Part shown: positions 24,057 through 38,617 of the stretch, piece by piece
Layout: each line of letters opens with the position of its first letter
Numbering within the stretch: the first letter of the stretch is position 1
DNA from: Auricularia sp. M13
Lineage: Eukaryota > Basidiomycota > Agaricomycetes > Auriculariales > Auriculariaceae
Direction: 5' to 3'
NCBI GenBank assembly: GCA_037042915.1
Contig: CM073200.1
Coordinates: forward strand, 2,910,832 to 2,974,831
Length of the DNA stretch: 64,000 bases
Notes under the pieces: model-generated
What the model was told of the DNA's origin: nothing
Seen by the model: the letters and a program-made list of their open reading frames with translations, nothing else
Databases searched by the model: none
Made by a program: the position numbers and the translations under genes

Positions 24057-26186
24057 GCGTCGTAGACGATCCTGCTTTTTCGTGCTTCGATCTTTCCTCT
24101 GAGATATGACTACTAGACTGGATCTGGGATTTCTCTGGGTTTTACGCCACTAACGCACGGCACAACACGCTCATTGTATTACTGTAGGTAACCAACACAC
24201 TCGTTCTCGCTCTCCCCTGTAGCACTTGGTACGGTTCGAATGAAGATCATATAGATGTGCTTCAGCTTCTACTAGAGGTTCTAGGGCTCACCGTTTGCAC
24301 CTCGACTTGTGTATCACGAATACTTTTCTTCCTATATTTCGTTCTGAACTCATTTTGCGTGTTGACATGTGGCTAAAGCTCCCTGACAAGTGGTCGGAGC
24401 GTGAAATTGATTTGCACTTTGCCGTTGGCCACATCCACCTCCCTTTACGCGACCGGATTTCCTCGACACATGTTTGCCAGCACTGAATATCTATTTCCCC
24501 AGGCAATTCTGACTTCTGGAGCGAATACACTGGATGGTCGACCGGCAAGGGTGGTCTTGACGGTGCCACCGCCATGCTCGCCGTGCGCTTGCTCAGACAC
24601 TGTGTCTATAGCGCTCGAGGTGCTCGTTTCGCACTCGTGCACGCAACACCCTGCTTCTTGGCTACCACATGGTCCACATGCGCATGCACCATCTGGAGGT
24701 CTGGCATTCACACCCGGTGACAGGGTCCTCGCGCCGCTCTTGAGACTTGCATACGCTCGGACAGCCGTCATCTATGCTCAAGGCACTGGCTCTGCAATTC
24801 TGTTGTCTGACCCTAGCACCTTGGATGTCTAAGTCCCAGAAAAGCTCCTTGCCAACGCTGGGGACATGCTGGAATTCTGCGGCTCAGCAACATCGCGTTG
24901 CGCGCTGATTTCTTCCTTGCGCTCTGTGGCCTGTGCTCCTCGCACAGCTCCAACGTCGACAGCCTTCGGATCCTCGAGTTGTACCCGTGCCTTGAACAAT
25001 CATACGCTCGTACGCTGACCCTCATCTCCAGTGGGCAATAAGTTCCTGCGCATAATCTCAAGCTGCTTAACATTAACGCGGCCGTAAGCGCAGATGCGGT
25101 GGTCTCACTTGTCTGTGGTCAGATGCGCTGCGTGCGGTCTCTTATGGTCTGGGTTCTGGATGGTCATAACAGTTCAACTGATGTGCTTCGATTATCTGGC
25201 CTGCGGAGCGCCCCAAAGCACACCCCGCGCTACTTATGGCTCTACATTTATTTGGATGCCCTAGTTCTCTGCTTCGAGCTTGGCTACGATCCTGGAATGA
25301 CATGGGTGTCAGTCAGCACGCCCGTCACAGGGCTGGCTCTGCAGGACGGGGCGCTGACTGCTAACATCACAGACTCACTTTCGCTTCACGAGCTTCAGTG
25401 ACCTTTACAGCTTTCAACGCAACGCCCATGGTACCGAGTCTCCAGCGCCTTACGCAGGCTTCGACAGCTTTGCCGCGCCGGAAGCGGCGACAGCGACTAG
25501 GACAGCGCAGGTCTGCTGTATGTACGAGGAAAGTCTGTCCGAGTCAACATTGCACTGCCCTGACTCGAGGAGCTGTGCATTGCTTCTACCACCTTTATGC
25601 CAGCTGCGAGCATCTCAGGAACCCAGCCCTGGCCGTGGATCTGCACGATGTCCGCGCATTCATTGCTACATGGCTTCGTTTTGCAGATCACTAGCTCTCA
25701 TGGTTGACTCTGCGGAGTGTGCTCCTCAGCGACTCCACGCGCGGGATCGGTATGCAGGCGCTGACCGCCGTTGTGTCTACGATCGATTACAGCTCTGCAA
25801 GGCAACCAAATTCCGTATATTCATCCGAAAGGCACTGGGTACGTAATAGATTGGGTTTGAACGACCAATTGCGAGTGTTTGATCAACGAGTGCGCAGGTT
25901 CATCGCCCAGCGCACATGTCCACGGACGAACATCGAAATTGACGGCGATGAGCAGCACTTCCATTGATCCTTAACGTCCGAGCTGGAATAATTCTCCGCG
26001 CTTCAGGGGTCTTGGGCTTGTGCATAGCTGAACGATCAACAGCTTCATGATCAGCTGAGCTTTCGGCGGCGGCGACCGCGCTAGGAATCGAAGGTCGGAA
26101 CGCCTAAACACTGATTGTGGAAGCGGTGTAAAGCTTTTATACATCAACGCAACAGGTGAGAACCTTACCCAAGCTCCCTAGTCCTC
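24057..26186. other. 2.1-kb stretch with possible decayed F-box/LRR gene
   Basis: No intact gene. On the plus strand, disjoint frames between about 24400 and 25970 show leucine-rich phrases (SLRILELYPC-like, WLTLRSVLLSD) that recall the F-box/LRR proteins common in these genomes, interrupted by stops and frame changes. This could be a relic; support is weak. Confidence 0.25.
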
Positions 26187-27258
26187 ATGAGCAACAGTGG
26201 CATCCTACCAACATCAACTGACGTTCATGTACCGAACGACGATCCGACCAGTCAGTATGCCTGTTTCTGAGTCTGTGTCCTCAGCTCACGACATTGTGGC
26301 ACCGAAGTTACCTACTCGTCAAATCTGTGGTGGAGTTACAGCGCCAAGGACCAAGGGAAGACATACATGGTCACAAACGGCTACCTTGCGCAGTTCACCT
26401 ACACCTTCGTCGGTACGAGTACGACATGTCATCGACGAAGAGCACAGATTGATGACTCCGCAGGTTCCGAAATTTGGTATTACAGCGACGTCAGCAAGGA
26501 CCACGGCCCTTTCAGTGCCGCAATTGACGGCGTGATGCATGGGGTGTCCACATCGGCGTGGCCGATGGAGCGGCCAGAGATGGTCCTCTTCCATGCGAGT
26601 GTGTCACCGGGAAAACATGCCCTTACGGTGACAAATATGAGCCTCAATTATACATCTCTGGAATACCTCGTGTGGGTACTTGGTTTTTTCGTCGATTTCC
26701 CTCTCATTACATCTGTAGATATCGACCATCGACTGAGGAGTCCGTCCCACGCGAATCCGGTTCCTCTCAGTCTCTAGCCCAGAACATCTCTTACTCGAGG
26801 TGAGAGAATCTCCTAAGGCCCATTCTTCGTACTTTTGACAGCGTACCAGTACTCCTGCGCCATTCTCACCGCTTATAACTGCTACCACCCCATGGAATCC
26901 CGTGGAGACGCTAACCTCCTCGTCGGCTGCACAAACCACGTTCTACATTAGCATCGCTCTAGGCGCAACTTGCTTCTTGTTGCTGCTCATCATCGCCGGC
27001 CTAATATTCTTTGATTGTAGACGGCGACGCCGGAGTGCAGGGTGGTCGAAGAGCATTGCGCCGAACCTGGACGTGGACCACGAAGACCACGAAGAGGCGC
27101 TCCGACCATTCCCCATCTTACAGCCGACGTCCACGACTGTCATTCCCGAACCCTCCCTCCTCGAGCGAAAGCTCGACATTCTGAGCTTTTCACATGTGGG
27201 CAAGGAAACTACCATGCCGTCTTCGAGACCTGCGCCCAGAAGCATCATCTTGGAATAG
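26187..27258 (+). CDS. type I single-pass membrane protein, paralogue A
   Basis: Five exons (26187-26250, 26308-26412, 26464-26671, 26719-26799, 26850-27258) give 288 residues. An N-terminal ectodomain of beta-sandwich look (VPNDDPTITYSS, GYLAQFTYTFVGSEIWYYSD, HALTVTNMS) is followed by a Ser/Thr-rich stalk, one transmembrane helix (ISIALGATCFLLLLIIAGLIFF), a stop-transfer RRRRRS cluster and a cytoplasmic tail of about 75 residues. There is no evident cleavable signal peptide. Architecture matches unnamed Agaricomycete membrane proteins; ligand and role are unknown. It is followed 265 bp later by a paralogue with identical intron positions, so the pair arose by tandem duplication. Confidence 0.85.
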
Positions 27259-27523
27259 CAGAAAACCAGTATCATTGCCTACTTAATAGACATATATTTA
27301 CCCGCTACACAGTACGCGCGACGTGGTCGAAGCAGAATCGGTGTGGTCACGACTGTTTATCACTCGATCTGCTGTACAGAACTAGGCAGTGCCAGCACTT
27401 CGGACCCGAGTCATCAGGCCCTTTCAGGCGCGGACGCCCAATGCTCAAACATACGGATACGGTACCCTTAAAGCTCAGTAGGCAGCGCGCATTCCATGAT
27501 GGCTCGCCCCCTTTTGATCGCCC

Positions 27524-28648
27524 ATGGCGCCGGGAAACTACACGACTCCGGTGGCGACCAAAGACCATCTCATCGTCCAGGACGATGATCCCGCGGGTCA
27601 GTACCTACATTATCATCTATTTTGCTCTGCGACGCATCGGTTGTAATGCTTCGAATGGATGCCAGTCGTATACACGCCACCGAGCGACTGGTATCAATTC
27701 GGCGGCGATGGTGGCAATTACACCGTGACGAATGCGTACCTCGCACAGTTCTCGTTCACATTCGTCGGTATGATGCCTTTCCCTCGTTCTGCTGGATTTT
27801 ATGCTGACTCTCCAAGGTTCGGAGATCTGGTACTACAGCGACGTTAACGGTGACCACGGGAACTTCAGTGTTGCAATCGACGGCGTGCAGCAGGGCATAC
27901 GAACGTCTACTGCGCCGCAATGGAAACCACAAGTAGTCCTTTACCACACGACTCTGGAACCAGGACAACACACGCTCACGGTCATGAGTATGAACCAGCA
28001 AGGCAACGTCCTGTCGTTGGATTACCTGGGGTGCGTCAATCACGTCACATGCTTTCCGCCGACTCACTTTGGGAGACAGATACAAACCAGCCGTTCTCGC
28101 AAGCTCAGCGCCCTCTAACACAGTGAGCAGATCGACGGACAGCGCCAGGTGAGATTCGGATCCAGTGCATACTGCGGTTAGAGAGCAACTAACACTTCCA
28201 CAGCCCGAGCTCTCCGACGCAAACGCCATCACACCCATCCGCTTCTCTAAGTGATCCCTCAGATGTGTCGAAATCAACGACGGCTGTCATTTCAGATTCG
28301 CCCACGGGAGGCCCTTCCTTTCTTTCGGCGTCGGACACTAGTCCAGCGCTATCCACGGTACTGCTGCCATCGTCAGCGCCGGCCCCGGCTGCAGCGCACC
28401 GCTTGAATAAGCTAGTCTACGTCTGCATTGCCCTAGGGATAATGTTCTTCCTGCTGCTTTTGGGCGTGGCAGCGCTACTATTCGAGAGGCGCAGACGGCG
28501 CCGTTTCGCGAAAGGTGTCGACGCTACGATCGACGGCCGCTCTCGCCCCCCGGCCTCGCAGGCAGTGATTCGACCTTTCCCTATATCCCGGCCAGGCTCA
28601 GAACCCGCACCCGGGTACTCCAAATTGGAAATAGAAAAGGTGCGATAA
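27524..28648 (+). CDS. type I single-pass membrane protein, paralogue B
   Basis: Five exons (27524-27596, 27666-27767, 27817-28030, 28080-28148, 28204-28648) give 300 residues. Start is the ATG at 27524 (MAPGNYTTPVATKDH). The ectodomain parallels paralogue A (VQDDDPAVVYTPPSDW, NAYLAQFSFTFVGSEIWYYSD, HTLTVMSMN), then a longer Ser/Thr/Pro stalk likely O-glycosylated, one transmembrane helix (VCIALGIMFFLLLLGVAALLF), an ERRRRRR stop-transfer cluster and a short tail with the shared phrase RPFPI. All intron phases equal those of paralogue A. Function unknown; cell-surface sensing or adhesion is only a guess. Confidence 0.87.
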
Positions 28649-29016
28649 GGGTAAACGGTCTGCAATGGTGTTTGTCTAGGTGTCATGATCTGTTTGCATT
28701 ATTTGCGTATGTATGTTTCGTTGCCTGTTTGAAATCCGAGCGCGTGTAATGTATCCCTAGCTTAGGCACAGATGATTAACAGCGCAGGCTCATTGCAACT
28801 GCTGTCAGGTCAAATAAGGGACTCTACTGGAAGTGCAGAATAAAGCATCATTGTCCCACTCTCGCAAACGGCGAAGTGAAACTCACTAATACATGTATTG
28901 TAAATCTAGAACGTACAGTTTCGGAATGAGCAGTGGAAAATGAACATGCATCCGCCGGGTCATGCGTCGTGAATGATGATCATTACCATGGTCCACTGTC
29001 CTAATACGTACCATAT

Positions 29017-30292
29017 TCATCCAAGAATCCGACCAAGGCCGCCACATGCGGGGCACTGCGCAGTGTCAAATATAAAGACACTGATAGTGCCCTCGCCCAT
29101 ACAGCGATAGCACAGGCGGCCGCCGATGCGCGGGTCGCCGGGCTGAACGACCGTCGCGCCTGGTGGCGGCGCGGGCATCCATGGGCGCGACGGGTACGCG
29201 CCCGGCATGTGGCCGTGCACCGTCGCGGGCGCAGAATGCGGGGGTGCGGGCCCTGGTGGGGGCTGCCGTGGTAGCGGGCGCTGCAGCGAGATTTGCGAGT
29301 GCGATGAGCCGCCGGCGGTAAACGGCGCGTATGTGATCGCGCCCGTATACGGCTTGCCGTACTTCTCCCAGCACTGTGCAATGAATGTAAGAATAGGTTT
29401 AAATGCGCTCGGTTCACTGAGACGCACGCCTCGGCAGGGATGATGCGGGTCGAAGTTCTTGTAACCGGTGTTCAGACCTGCCAAAAAGCACGCGTTAGCC
29501 ACGTGCGGATTCGCAGACGAGATGACGCATGCGCACATTTGTGGCACTCAAACGAGGATGGGTATACGAGGATCTGGCCGTTGCGCAGGAAAGGATGACC
29601 AGGGACTGGCGAGGTCGTCGGCCGTGCATCCTCCAATTCCGACGAGGCACTGCCAGTGCCAGTGCCAGTGGCAGACGGCGCGGCATCCTTGGCGTTCTGC
29701 GCAGGCGGCGCCGTCGACCCGCCGCGCGTCGGGCTGGGGGGAATCTGCGAGCCGCGCGCAGGGGCGCCGTCGCGAAAGACGCCGTATATGGACGGCCGGG
29801 GCTGCAGCCCGGGGCCGGCAGTCGGCGGGCCCCATTGCTGCTGCTGTTGCTGCGGAGGCGGCCACCCGCCTGGGATCTGGTCGCGTCGCATCGCGCCCGG
29901 GTAGCCTGCGTTGCCTGCCCAGCGCTGCGGTGGAGGCGGAGGCCTGTACTGTTGCTGCTGGTGTGGCTGAGGCGGCGGCCAGCCACCTTGTGCGCCATGC
30001 TGCGGAGGCGGCGGCGCGGCCTGGAACGGCCTTGCGGGCCCATACTCGACGGTCGCCTCGCCCGTGCGCAGGTCGGGGCGCGGCGTGTATGGCGGCGGCT
30101 CCTCGACAGCCTGGAGGATGTCCTGGGCGGCGCGCGTCAGCATCGGCACGGTGACGGTGGCTCGCGTCCAAGAACGCCGCGGCGGGCGGTGCTGCAGCGC
30201 ACCTGGTTGGAGAGGGCTGGAGTGCCCGTTGGGTTGGGAGCAAGAGACGAGGCTTCTCGATTGGGCACGCTCGGGTCGGTTGTCGGTGACAT
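29017..30292 (-). CDS. HUA1: HUA1-like zinc-finger protein
   Basis: Four exons (29017-29373, 29428-29477, 29537-30122, 30203-30292) give 360 residues. The start at 30292 gives MSPTTDPSVPNREASS and, after an 80-bp intron, the PPPYTPRPD motif of fungal HUA1 proteins. A long low-complexity region rich in Pro and Gln follows. Two cysteine modules close the protein: FECHKCLNTGYKNFDPHHPC with GCWEKYGKPY, and GDPRIGGRLCYRC with CPACGGLGRI. The yeast homologue is a cytoplasmic protein tentatively linked to actin patches. The introns interrupt both zinc modules, so the unspliced frames hide the family. It is adjacent to and codirectional with the UCH gene. Confidence 0.88.
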
Positions 30293-30462
30293 GGCGAGTC
30301 TCGCGGGACAAGTCGCGCGCTCGTCCAGATGCGGTATCGCCCGCGTTTGCCAATCTCAGCTTGAGCAATCATCCAGGCACACATAACACAGGGCTTTATA
30401 TCCAAGAAAGCACGACAGCGATGTTGGTATATCCAAAGATGAAGCAGCACGGACTGCTACGT

Positions 30463-32530
<2,068 letters not shown>

Positions 32531-33129
32531 GTATCGACTCGCGTCAGCTGTCCTCTGTCTCTTGTCCATGGGCTCATGCGCTATGTCTGCTCTATGTTAT
32601 GTTCTGTATTCCATTCGCCGGCAATCCATCCACTGTAACTCTGTGAAGCTTATTCAGCGTTGTTGTTGTCAGTCTTGGCCACCGATGCTCTGAATCACTG
32701 GCCCAGGTGTCTGACAACCGGTGCCACAGCGGCCGTGGTGGTCAATTGGAAGCGGCAGGAAGCCTACAGTTGGCCTACAGCAGTTGCTATCATCTAGCCT
32801 GTAAACCTATTGGGTTTTTGCGCCTTCCAGGGACGTGACCTTCCTGCTGAATGTACGAACTCGGCTGAGGTCAAAAATCGACATTCTGTCCCAGGTCGCA
32901 TCCCAGTTCGATGTGAAGCAGCCAACCCAGAAAACTCGTAAGATTCAAGCGCCGCCTTGATAGTGCTTCCGTATTTGGTTACGGCATCCAATGTCAGACG
33001 ATCGTTGGACCCGACCTCCGCTCACAACCTGCGTGCTCCTCGCGTCGTTGCGCGCAGAAGGCCGGTCGAAGCCTGAGCCGTGCGATGAATAACCATATTC
33101 CCGAGCACGACGTCGGCGTCAATCCTGCG
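32531..33129. other. intergenic, no gene seen
   Basis: H4 3' region followed by sequence without coding signal up to the small spliced gene. Confidence 0.4.
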
Positions 33130-33753
33130 ATGGCGCCTGAGCAGTATCATGTACGCTGCAAACCTCTGAGCTTCGGACTAAGGCGCGATCTAACGTTGTT
33201 CCCAGAGGTACATTTGTACTATCTAGATGCTGTAGGAATGCTGTAGCTCACCCGAATAATATAGGCCGCGGCCGACGAGTTATAAAGACAAGTGCGTGCC
33301 ACATTTGCGTCTGCCGACCCCGATTAACCAAGTCCTAGATACGATCACGTGCGGGCCAGATACGACCATGCCATCCGCGTGAGTACTCGCAGCGTCTGAA
33401 CGATCGAACTGATTCCGAGTGTGACTTCTTTGCTGCCAGACGAACCAGGACTACGCCAAAGCATATGAGGCCGCCCACGCGAAGCAGTCCTCCCTACAGA
33501 ACGAGATAGAGTGAGCCATTCCCGACGGTGCCAAGTATCTCTCTGAACCTCCCGTCGCAGCTGCCTGGTAGACTACATGTTGAGCCGTGCGCCACCGCCA
33601 TCCCAGCCACCGCCCGCGCCCGCGCCCCCGCCACGCGCTTTCTACCCGCCAGCGCCAGCACCAGCCCCGGGCTCGTCGGCGGCACAACACACTAACGGCG
33701 GCGGCGCGGACGACACGAACGGCCACTCCAGCAAGCGCCAGCGGCGCGCGTAG
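33130..33753 (+). CDS. small coiled-coil protein with proline-rich tail
   Basis: Recovered by splicing five short exons (33130-33143, 33265-33291, 33339-33378, 33440-33510, 33561-33753) with consistent phases into 114 residues starting MAPEQPRPTSYKDKYDHVRA. The N-terminal half is a heptad-like helix (YDHAIRTNQDYAKAYEAAHA, QSSLQNEIDCLVDYML); the second half is Pro/Ala-rich and the end is a nuclear-localisation-like SSKRQRRA. I do not recognise the family; the layout is that of a small subunit of a nuclear complex, which is inference. The 121-bp first intron is the least certain part. It lies downstream of histone H4 on the same strand. Confidence 0.7.
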
Positions 33754-35012
33754 CCCGTTCCCCGCAATCTCAGTCCTCAGTGCGTGCGGCCCCTGTGCAT
33801 AAACCCATCGCGCGCACTCGCTCTCGTGCTTTCCCGTCTGAGTTCAAGTCCGCGCTGTACTGCTACTACGTTGGCTCGGAAAAGAAATCAAGCTTCGTCG
33901 AGCTTTGCCCGATGCGATGCGAACTGCCGGCAACTGGCAACTGGTACTGAACGCTGTCGCAAGTCTGACAGCGCGAAGGCTGGTCGCCGATAGCCTTACT
34001 GGCCTAGCTAGTCCTTTCTCGGACAGTCCGGTCGTGCCAGCGCTATCTCACTGCACTCCTCGTCTGTCCACCGAAATCCTTGACAAGTGTCTGAAGCAAG
34101 CACATGCCGACCATCTTTCTTACGACATGCAGCAAAAGAGTGGGTCATTCTTGCGCGGTCGCGTCCACGAGGCGAATATTTCGCACGCCTTCTGCTCATA
34201 TGAGCGCCCTGGCTTCGCGTGCAGCCGGATAAAACGTCACGCGAGCAGCGCGACATCGACGCGCGAGAGACTAGGCCGGCCGCCAAGCGGCGGGACGCGT
34301 TGATAAATGCGTTTTCGCGTGCGACCGTGCGACGCGATCACGATCCCGTATCTCGGCTGCAGATCCACGCTGCTCCCATGCCTCTTGAGTGAATGCGCAG
34401 AACCGAGGACTGAATGGCAATAAGATGAATGAATGGTCGTCAAAACGGGACAATCGAATTTCTTCTTCTTTCCTACACAATCGACGTCAAACGTTCCGCG
34501 GAGGCATGAGATGGAGAAAAAAAAGTGAGAAAAAGATGAGTGGAGACAGATGGGCACGAGCGAGATGTATGTGTGGGCTTTCGATGGATGCAGCATGGAT
34601 AGATAACAGATAGAGAAGACGCGCGAGGAGGGAGCGTATGGGTGCAGGGCGAGAGATACAAGGCAGAGCAGAGATCCGATACGGGCGACACCCCAAAGCC
34701 GTCACCGGCAGCCCAAGAAACGAAGCGGGAACAGCGGCAGCGCACGCACGCACACACCCTCCCTCGTGCCCGACCATTCCGAGAACACGAGGGAGCGGGC
34801 GGCGGGAATGCCAGATGAGGAACAGACACAGACAGTGGACAGCGAGAACGAACCGAAGCATGTGCAAACGAAAAACCATGGGGGAGGGGAACATGTCCGG
34901 AGAACAGAATGCTACCTTATTTTACAGCACGCCAGGGCGCGACCGGCGTACCAAGCACCCGCTTAGAGGTGGCAAGGTAGGTCAGGCCGCAGCCTGACAG
35001 GGAGTTAAGGCG
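33754..35012. other. intergenic and 3' UTR of the HSF gene
   Basis: No coding motif. 34460-34850 is purine rich on the plus strand, thus a pyrimidine-rich 3' UTR for the minus-strand HSF-type gene. Confidence 0.4.
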
Positions 35013-37232
35013 TTACAGGCCACGCATGGACTCGTCTTTGACGCCGTGAGATGGCGGCATCACCGACAGCTGTTGCTGTTGCTGTGGCGCCGAGGGTGGG
35101 CTGATCCCTAACGAGTTCATGCCGTTCATCATGCTGCCCACGCCGACCATGCCGCTGACTGTATAGTCCGGGAGCGGGGGCGCTGCGGGCCGACGCGTAG
35201 ACCCCGACCGCGGGCGGCCGACGTCCCATGAACTCCCGCTGCCCAGGCCATAGCCCAGCGGGGCAGAGTCCGAGCGCGCACGGGAGAGCTTGCGCATCGA
35301 CTGCGGGAGTTCTGGCGGGTGCTCGAGCGAGGGGGCGTTGTCGTTTGTCCTTTGCCGTTTGGGGATCCGCGGACCGACGCCAGGCGCCGTCGTCGGGCTG
35401 TGGCCGTACTCAGCCTCGGACGCAGCGCTCGGCGACGAGGGCAAGGTGGGACCGGCCGAGTCGTGGCCCGGTCGTCGGCTCGACTGGTATGCGCCGCTAA
35501 ACGTTTGGCCGGCTCCGTGATCAAAGGACATGCGATGCACGACTGGCCGGCGCTGCGGCTGCTGGCCAGAGACGCCATTGCCTTGTCCAATGGGCCCCCC
35601 GTTGACAGGCGCCTGGCTGCTCGACGATTGGCCACTGTTTGAGGAAGACGCAAACTGGGGAGGGGGGAAGTCTGCTGATGTGGGACTAGAGCTGGGGCTG
35701 AGCGTGTGCCCGGTCATGGGTCTGGCGTAGCCCGAGGGCGCTTGAAGGCTAAACTGGCTCTGCGAGTGAGCGTCGGTGGGCGACGTCACGTAGATCGGAG
35801 GATGCGAGTCCAGCATATCGTTCGGGAATGGCATGGACACTGAAAATTGCGCATTAGCGCAGTTCGCGCGGCGCGTAATGATGCTCGGGGACGCACGCTG
35901 GCCGGGGAAAGTATTCGATATGAAGTCGTACAGAGTCTTGACTACGCCGGTGAGCCGCTCGACCTTGAGGCGCTCGGAATGAAGGTCCTTGACGACGGCA
36001 CGATACTCGTCTGAAATGCGGCCCAGCTGGTTTGCGAATTCTGCGGGCAGCTCCACGCGCTGTCGCACTATGGGATCTGGCTCGAGCGCTTTCCTCTTGA
36101 TCTCGTCAAGCAGATCTGGACGCCCACGCAGGAACTTGTGATGCGAAAACTCCCACGTTTGTGCGTCCGTGGTTGTGCGCTGAGCGCGAGGCGTCTGGGG
36201 GCCGGATCAGGGGGGTGCGCACGGTACGCGGGTTCAGCGCTGGTGCCACTCACACGATTGATTTTATGAAAGCCGTACATGTTTAGCTGCCGGACAAAAC
36301 TCGAGAACTAAACAAGTCGTGTCAGCGAGAGGGGGTCAAGCAAGGGTGCAGCGGTGGCAGGGTGCCCACGTTGTTGTGCTTGAAATGGGAGCCTAGGATG
36401 GTCCTGCTGAACTCGCCGACCGAGCTGACGACAAAACTGAGTGGGAAATGAGCCTTGTCTGCTGGATCAGGGGGACGAGAAGCGCACGAACCTCGTGCCG
36501 AGCTCCGTCCAAGTGATAAACTGGGCCGCGTTCGGGTCGTTGATCATGCTGGCAACATAGTCTGAGTGCTGGACAGATGATGGAGGCTGGGGACGCATAC
36601 TGATAGAGTTTTGAGACGAAATTGTTGGACGTCGGGGCCTTGCTAGCGCCCATGGCACCGTAGCCGTATGCGCCGTTAGAGAGAACACCGTCCATGGGCT
36701 TGCCAGCGTCGTCAAGGTGGTCGCCGCCGCTGCTGCCGCTGCCGTCTATGGGGCTGGCGGAGGGGTCCTGGGCGTAGACCATGTCCTGGTCGTCGAACGG
36801 GGCGCCGTTGGGCGTCCTGAGGTCGACGGCGGAGCCCGGGGGGTCGTCGTACGACGGCGGCTCCTCGATGCTGACGGAGAGCGGGGTGATAGTGCTGAGC
36901 GAGCGCTTGTTGTGCAGCGATTTTTCGGACGAGCTCGTCGAGCGGGACGAGCCCGGCGGGCGGCGCTGCTGCTCGAACGGGGCCGTCTCGTACGAGTGCC
37001 ACCCGCCGCCGTTGACCGCGGCGTCGCCGGGCGCGTTGTACTGGAACTGGCCGTACTGCACGTGGGGCGGCACGGGCTGGGCGGGCTGCCCGGGCTGGGC
37101 AGCGGTGGACACGGTGAGGCCGATGCCTGCGTACGAGGCCGGGTCGTAGTGCTCGGGCTGCATGTGCCACTGCACGTGCTGGCCGCCGTCGTGGGCTGCG
37201 GCGGGCCCGGCGTACTGGCCAGCGCTCTCCAT
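35013..37232 (-). CDS. heat-shock-factor-type transcription factor
   Basis: Six exons (35013-35839, 35897-36194, 36254-36307, 36370-36436, 36492-36548, 36601-37232) give 644 residues. After a roughly 200-residue Gln/Pro/Ser-rich leader comes a full HSF DNA-binding domain split over five exons: NNFVSKLYH, DPNAAQFITWTELGTSFVV, FSRTILGSHFKHNNFSSFVR, QLNMYGFHKINR and WEFSHHKFLRGRPDLL. A hydrophobic-repeat helix follows (ISDEYRAVVKDLHSERLKVE), then a long disordered Ser/Pro-rich activation region with KRQR and a Gln run. The family binds nGAAn repeats in the nucleus and drives stress genes. There is no receiver domain, so Skn7 is excluded. Whether it is the HSF1 orthologue cannot be decided here. 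Confidence 0.93.
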
Positions 37233-37320
37233 CTCACGGACGAGGGGGGGCGAAGCGCAAGTCGGCCAACTCCGCTCGCGGGCTTAAGGTCAAAGGCCAC
37301 TACTGATTCCGAATCCGTGT

Positions 37321-38617
37321 TCAAACAGCCCAAAACTCTGTCCAGCCCACTCCCTCCGCGCGCTCGCTGCGCCCGACGATGGCGGCCGCGTTCTGCACAA
37401 CCCGCAGCTCGCGCGCCCGCATCCGCCGCACCCGGCGGTCCGCGTCGGCCGCGTCCAGCTCGTCGTCCGTCGCCTCTAGCACCGCGCTATGCGCCGCCGT
37501 GTCCCTGAGCACCCGCTGCGTCGTGCCGACGGCCAGCGCGGTCGCCTCCCGCAGGCTCTCGGCGCTATCGGCGCCAAAGTGCGCGAGCACGAGCGCGGAG
37601 AACAGGTCGCCGACGCCGCTGAAATATCCGTCGAGGCGGGCAATCCCGAACGCATGCACGACGCTCGGTGCCTCCGAGTCCGGCGTGCGCGACGAGCACA
37701 CGCACAGCAGCAGATCTGCCTCCGCGCCGAACGCCTGGGCCGCCGCGGACGGCACCGACGCCCGCAGCGCCGCGCTCAGGGGCACCGAGCTCACCACGAC
37801 GTGCGGGACGCCGTGATCGAGATGCAGAATTCTCAGCGCAGCCCTCAGCGACGCCGCGTCTGTCAGCGGCACTCCGGTTAGCACCCTAAACAGAAATATA
37901 GACGTCAAAAAAGCACCGCGAGAGGTTCGCAAATCAAATTGGAGGATTGGCAGCTCACTCGACTTCGAAGTAGTTCGGCGTGATAATCGAGGCGCTCGAC
38001 AGAAGGCTGCGGTAGATGGGCACCACATCCTCCGCGACGTACAGTTTTCCCGCGTCGCCCATTACAGCTATCGGCATTGCGAAGAAGGTGAGAACGGGAC
38101 GTCATGTGGCCGCATACACTCACGGTCCAGCAGATAAACGACCTCGGGCTTCCGTGCCTTGAGCTTCCTGACCACTTCGGCGACGACCTCGAGGGATTTT
38201 GCATTGGGAATGTAGCCTGCGCCGCCCATTCAGCAAATCGCCCTCCCGCGCGACGACGAGCAGCGCCGCACCCGTCAGGACTCGGGACGGCTGCAGAAGC
38301 CCGTTCTGGTCGAGATACGCAAAGATGTTTGCGAGATCAGACGGCTCGGTCCTGGGTCCGCCGAATCGCCCGTAGCCTGTCGCAATACACGCGAGAATCG
38401 AGCATGAGCGACGTTAATTTTTGCGCCGGGGCCGCCGTCGCGCACCAGAATGGTTGGAAAACTGGACGGTGTTGACGACGTCGACGTCCCAGCCGAGCAG
38501 CTGCATGGGGAACACGGCAGCCTTCCCGCCCACGTAGCCGGACACGACGTGCGACTGAATGGACAGCACCCGCCGCGGCTCTGCGGGCTCCTGGGAGCTT
38601 GCGCTTGCACTGGTCAT
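37321..38617 (-). CDS. pyridoxal/pyridoxine kinase
   Basis: Five exons (37321-37885, 37959-38067, 38124-38216, 38272-38376, 38446-38617) give 347 residues. The N-terminus [20 protein letters not shown] and [17 protein letters not shown] are the substrate-binding blocks of [24 protein letters not shown] and [13 protein letters not shown] follow; [16 protein letters not shown] holds the GxGD anion hole with the catalytic Asp. It phosphorylates vitamin B6 vitamers with ATP to give pyridoxal 5'-phosphate, in the cytosol. Start chosen at MTSASASSQ; an in-frame upstream ATG at 38656 would add 13 residues. It is tandem with the HSF gene, whose start lies only 88 bp downstream of its stop. Confidence 0.93.

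Noticed and set aside
24060-25970. An intact F-box/LRR gene
   Set aside because: Only scattered leucine-rich phrases in changing frames; listed as a weak relic only.
36717-37508. Long plus-strand frame opposite the HSF and pyridoxal kinase genes
   Set aside because: Runs antisense across two well-supported genes and their intergenic spacer; low-complexity GC artefact.
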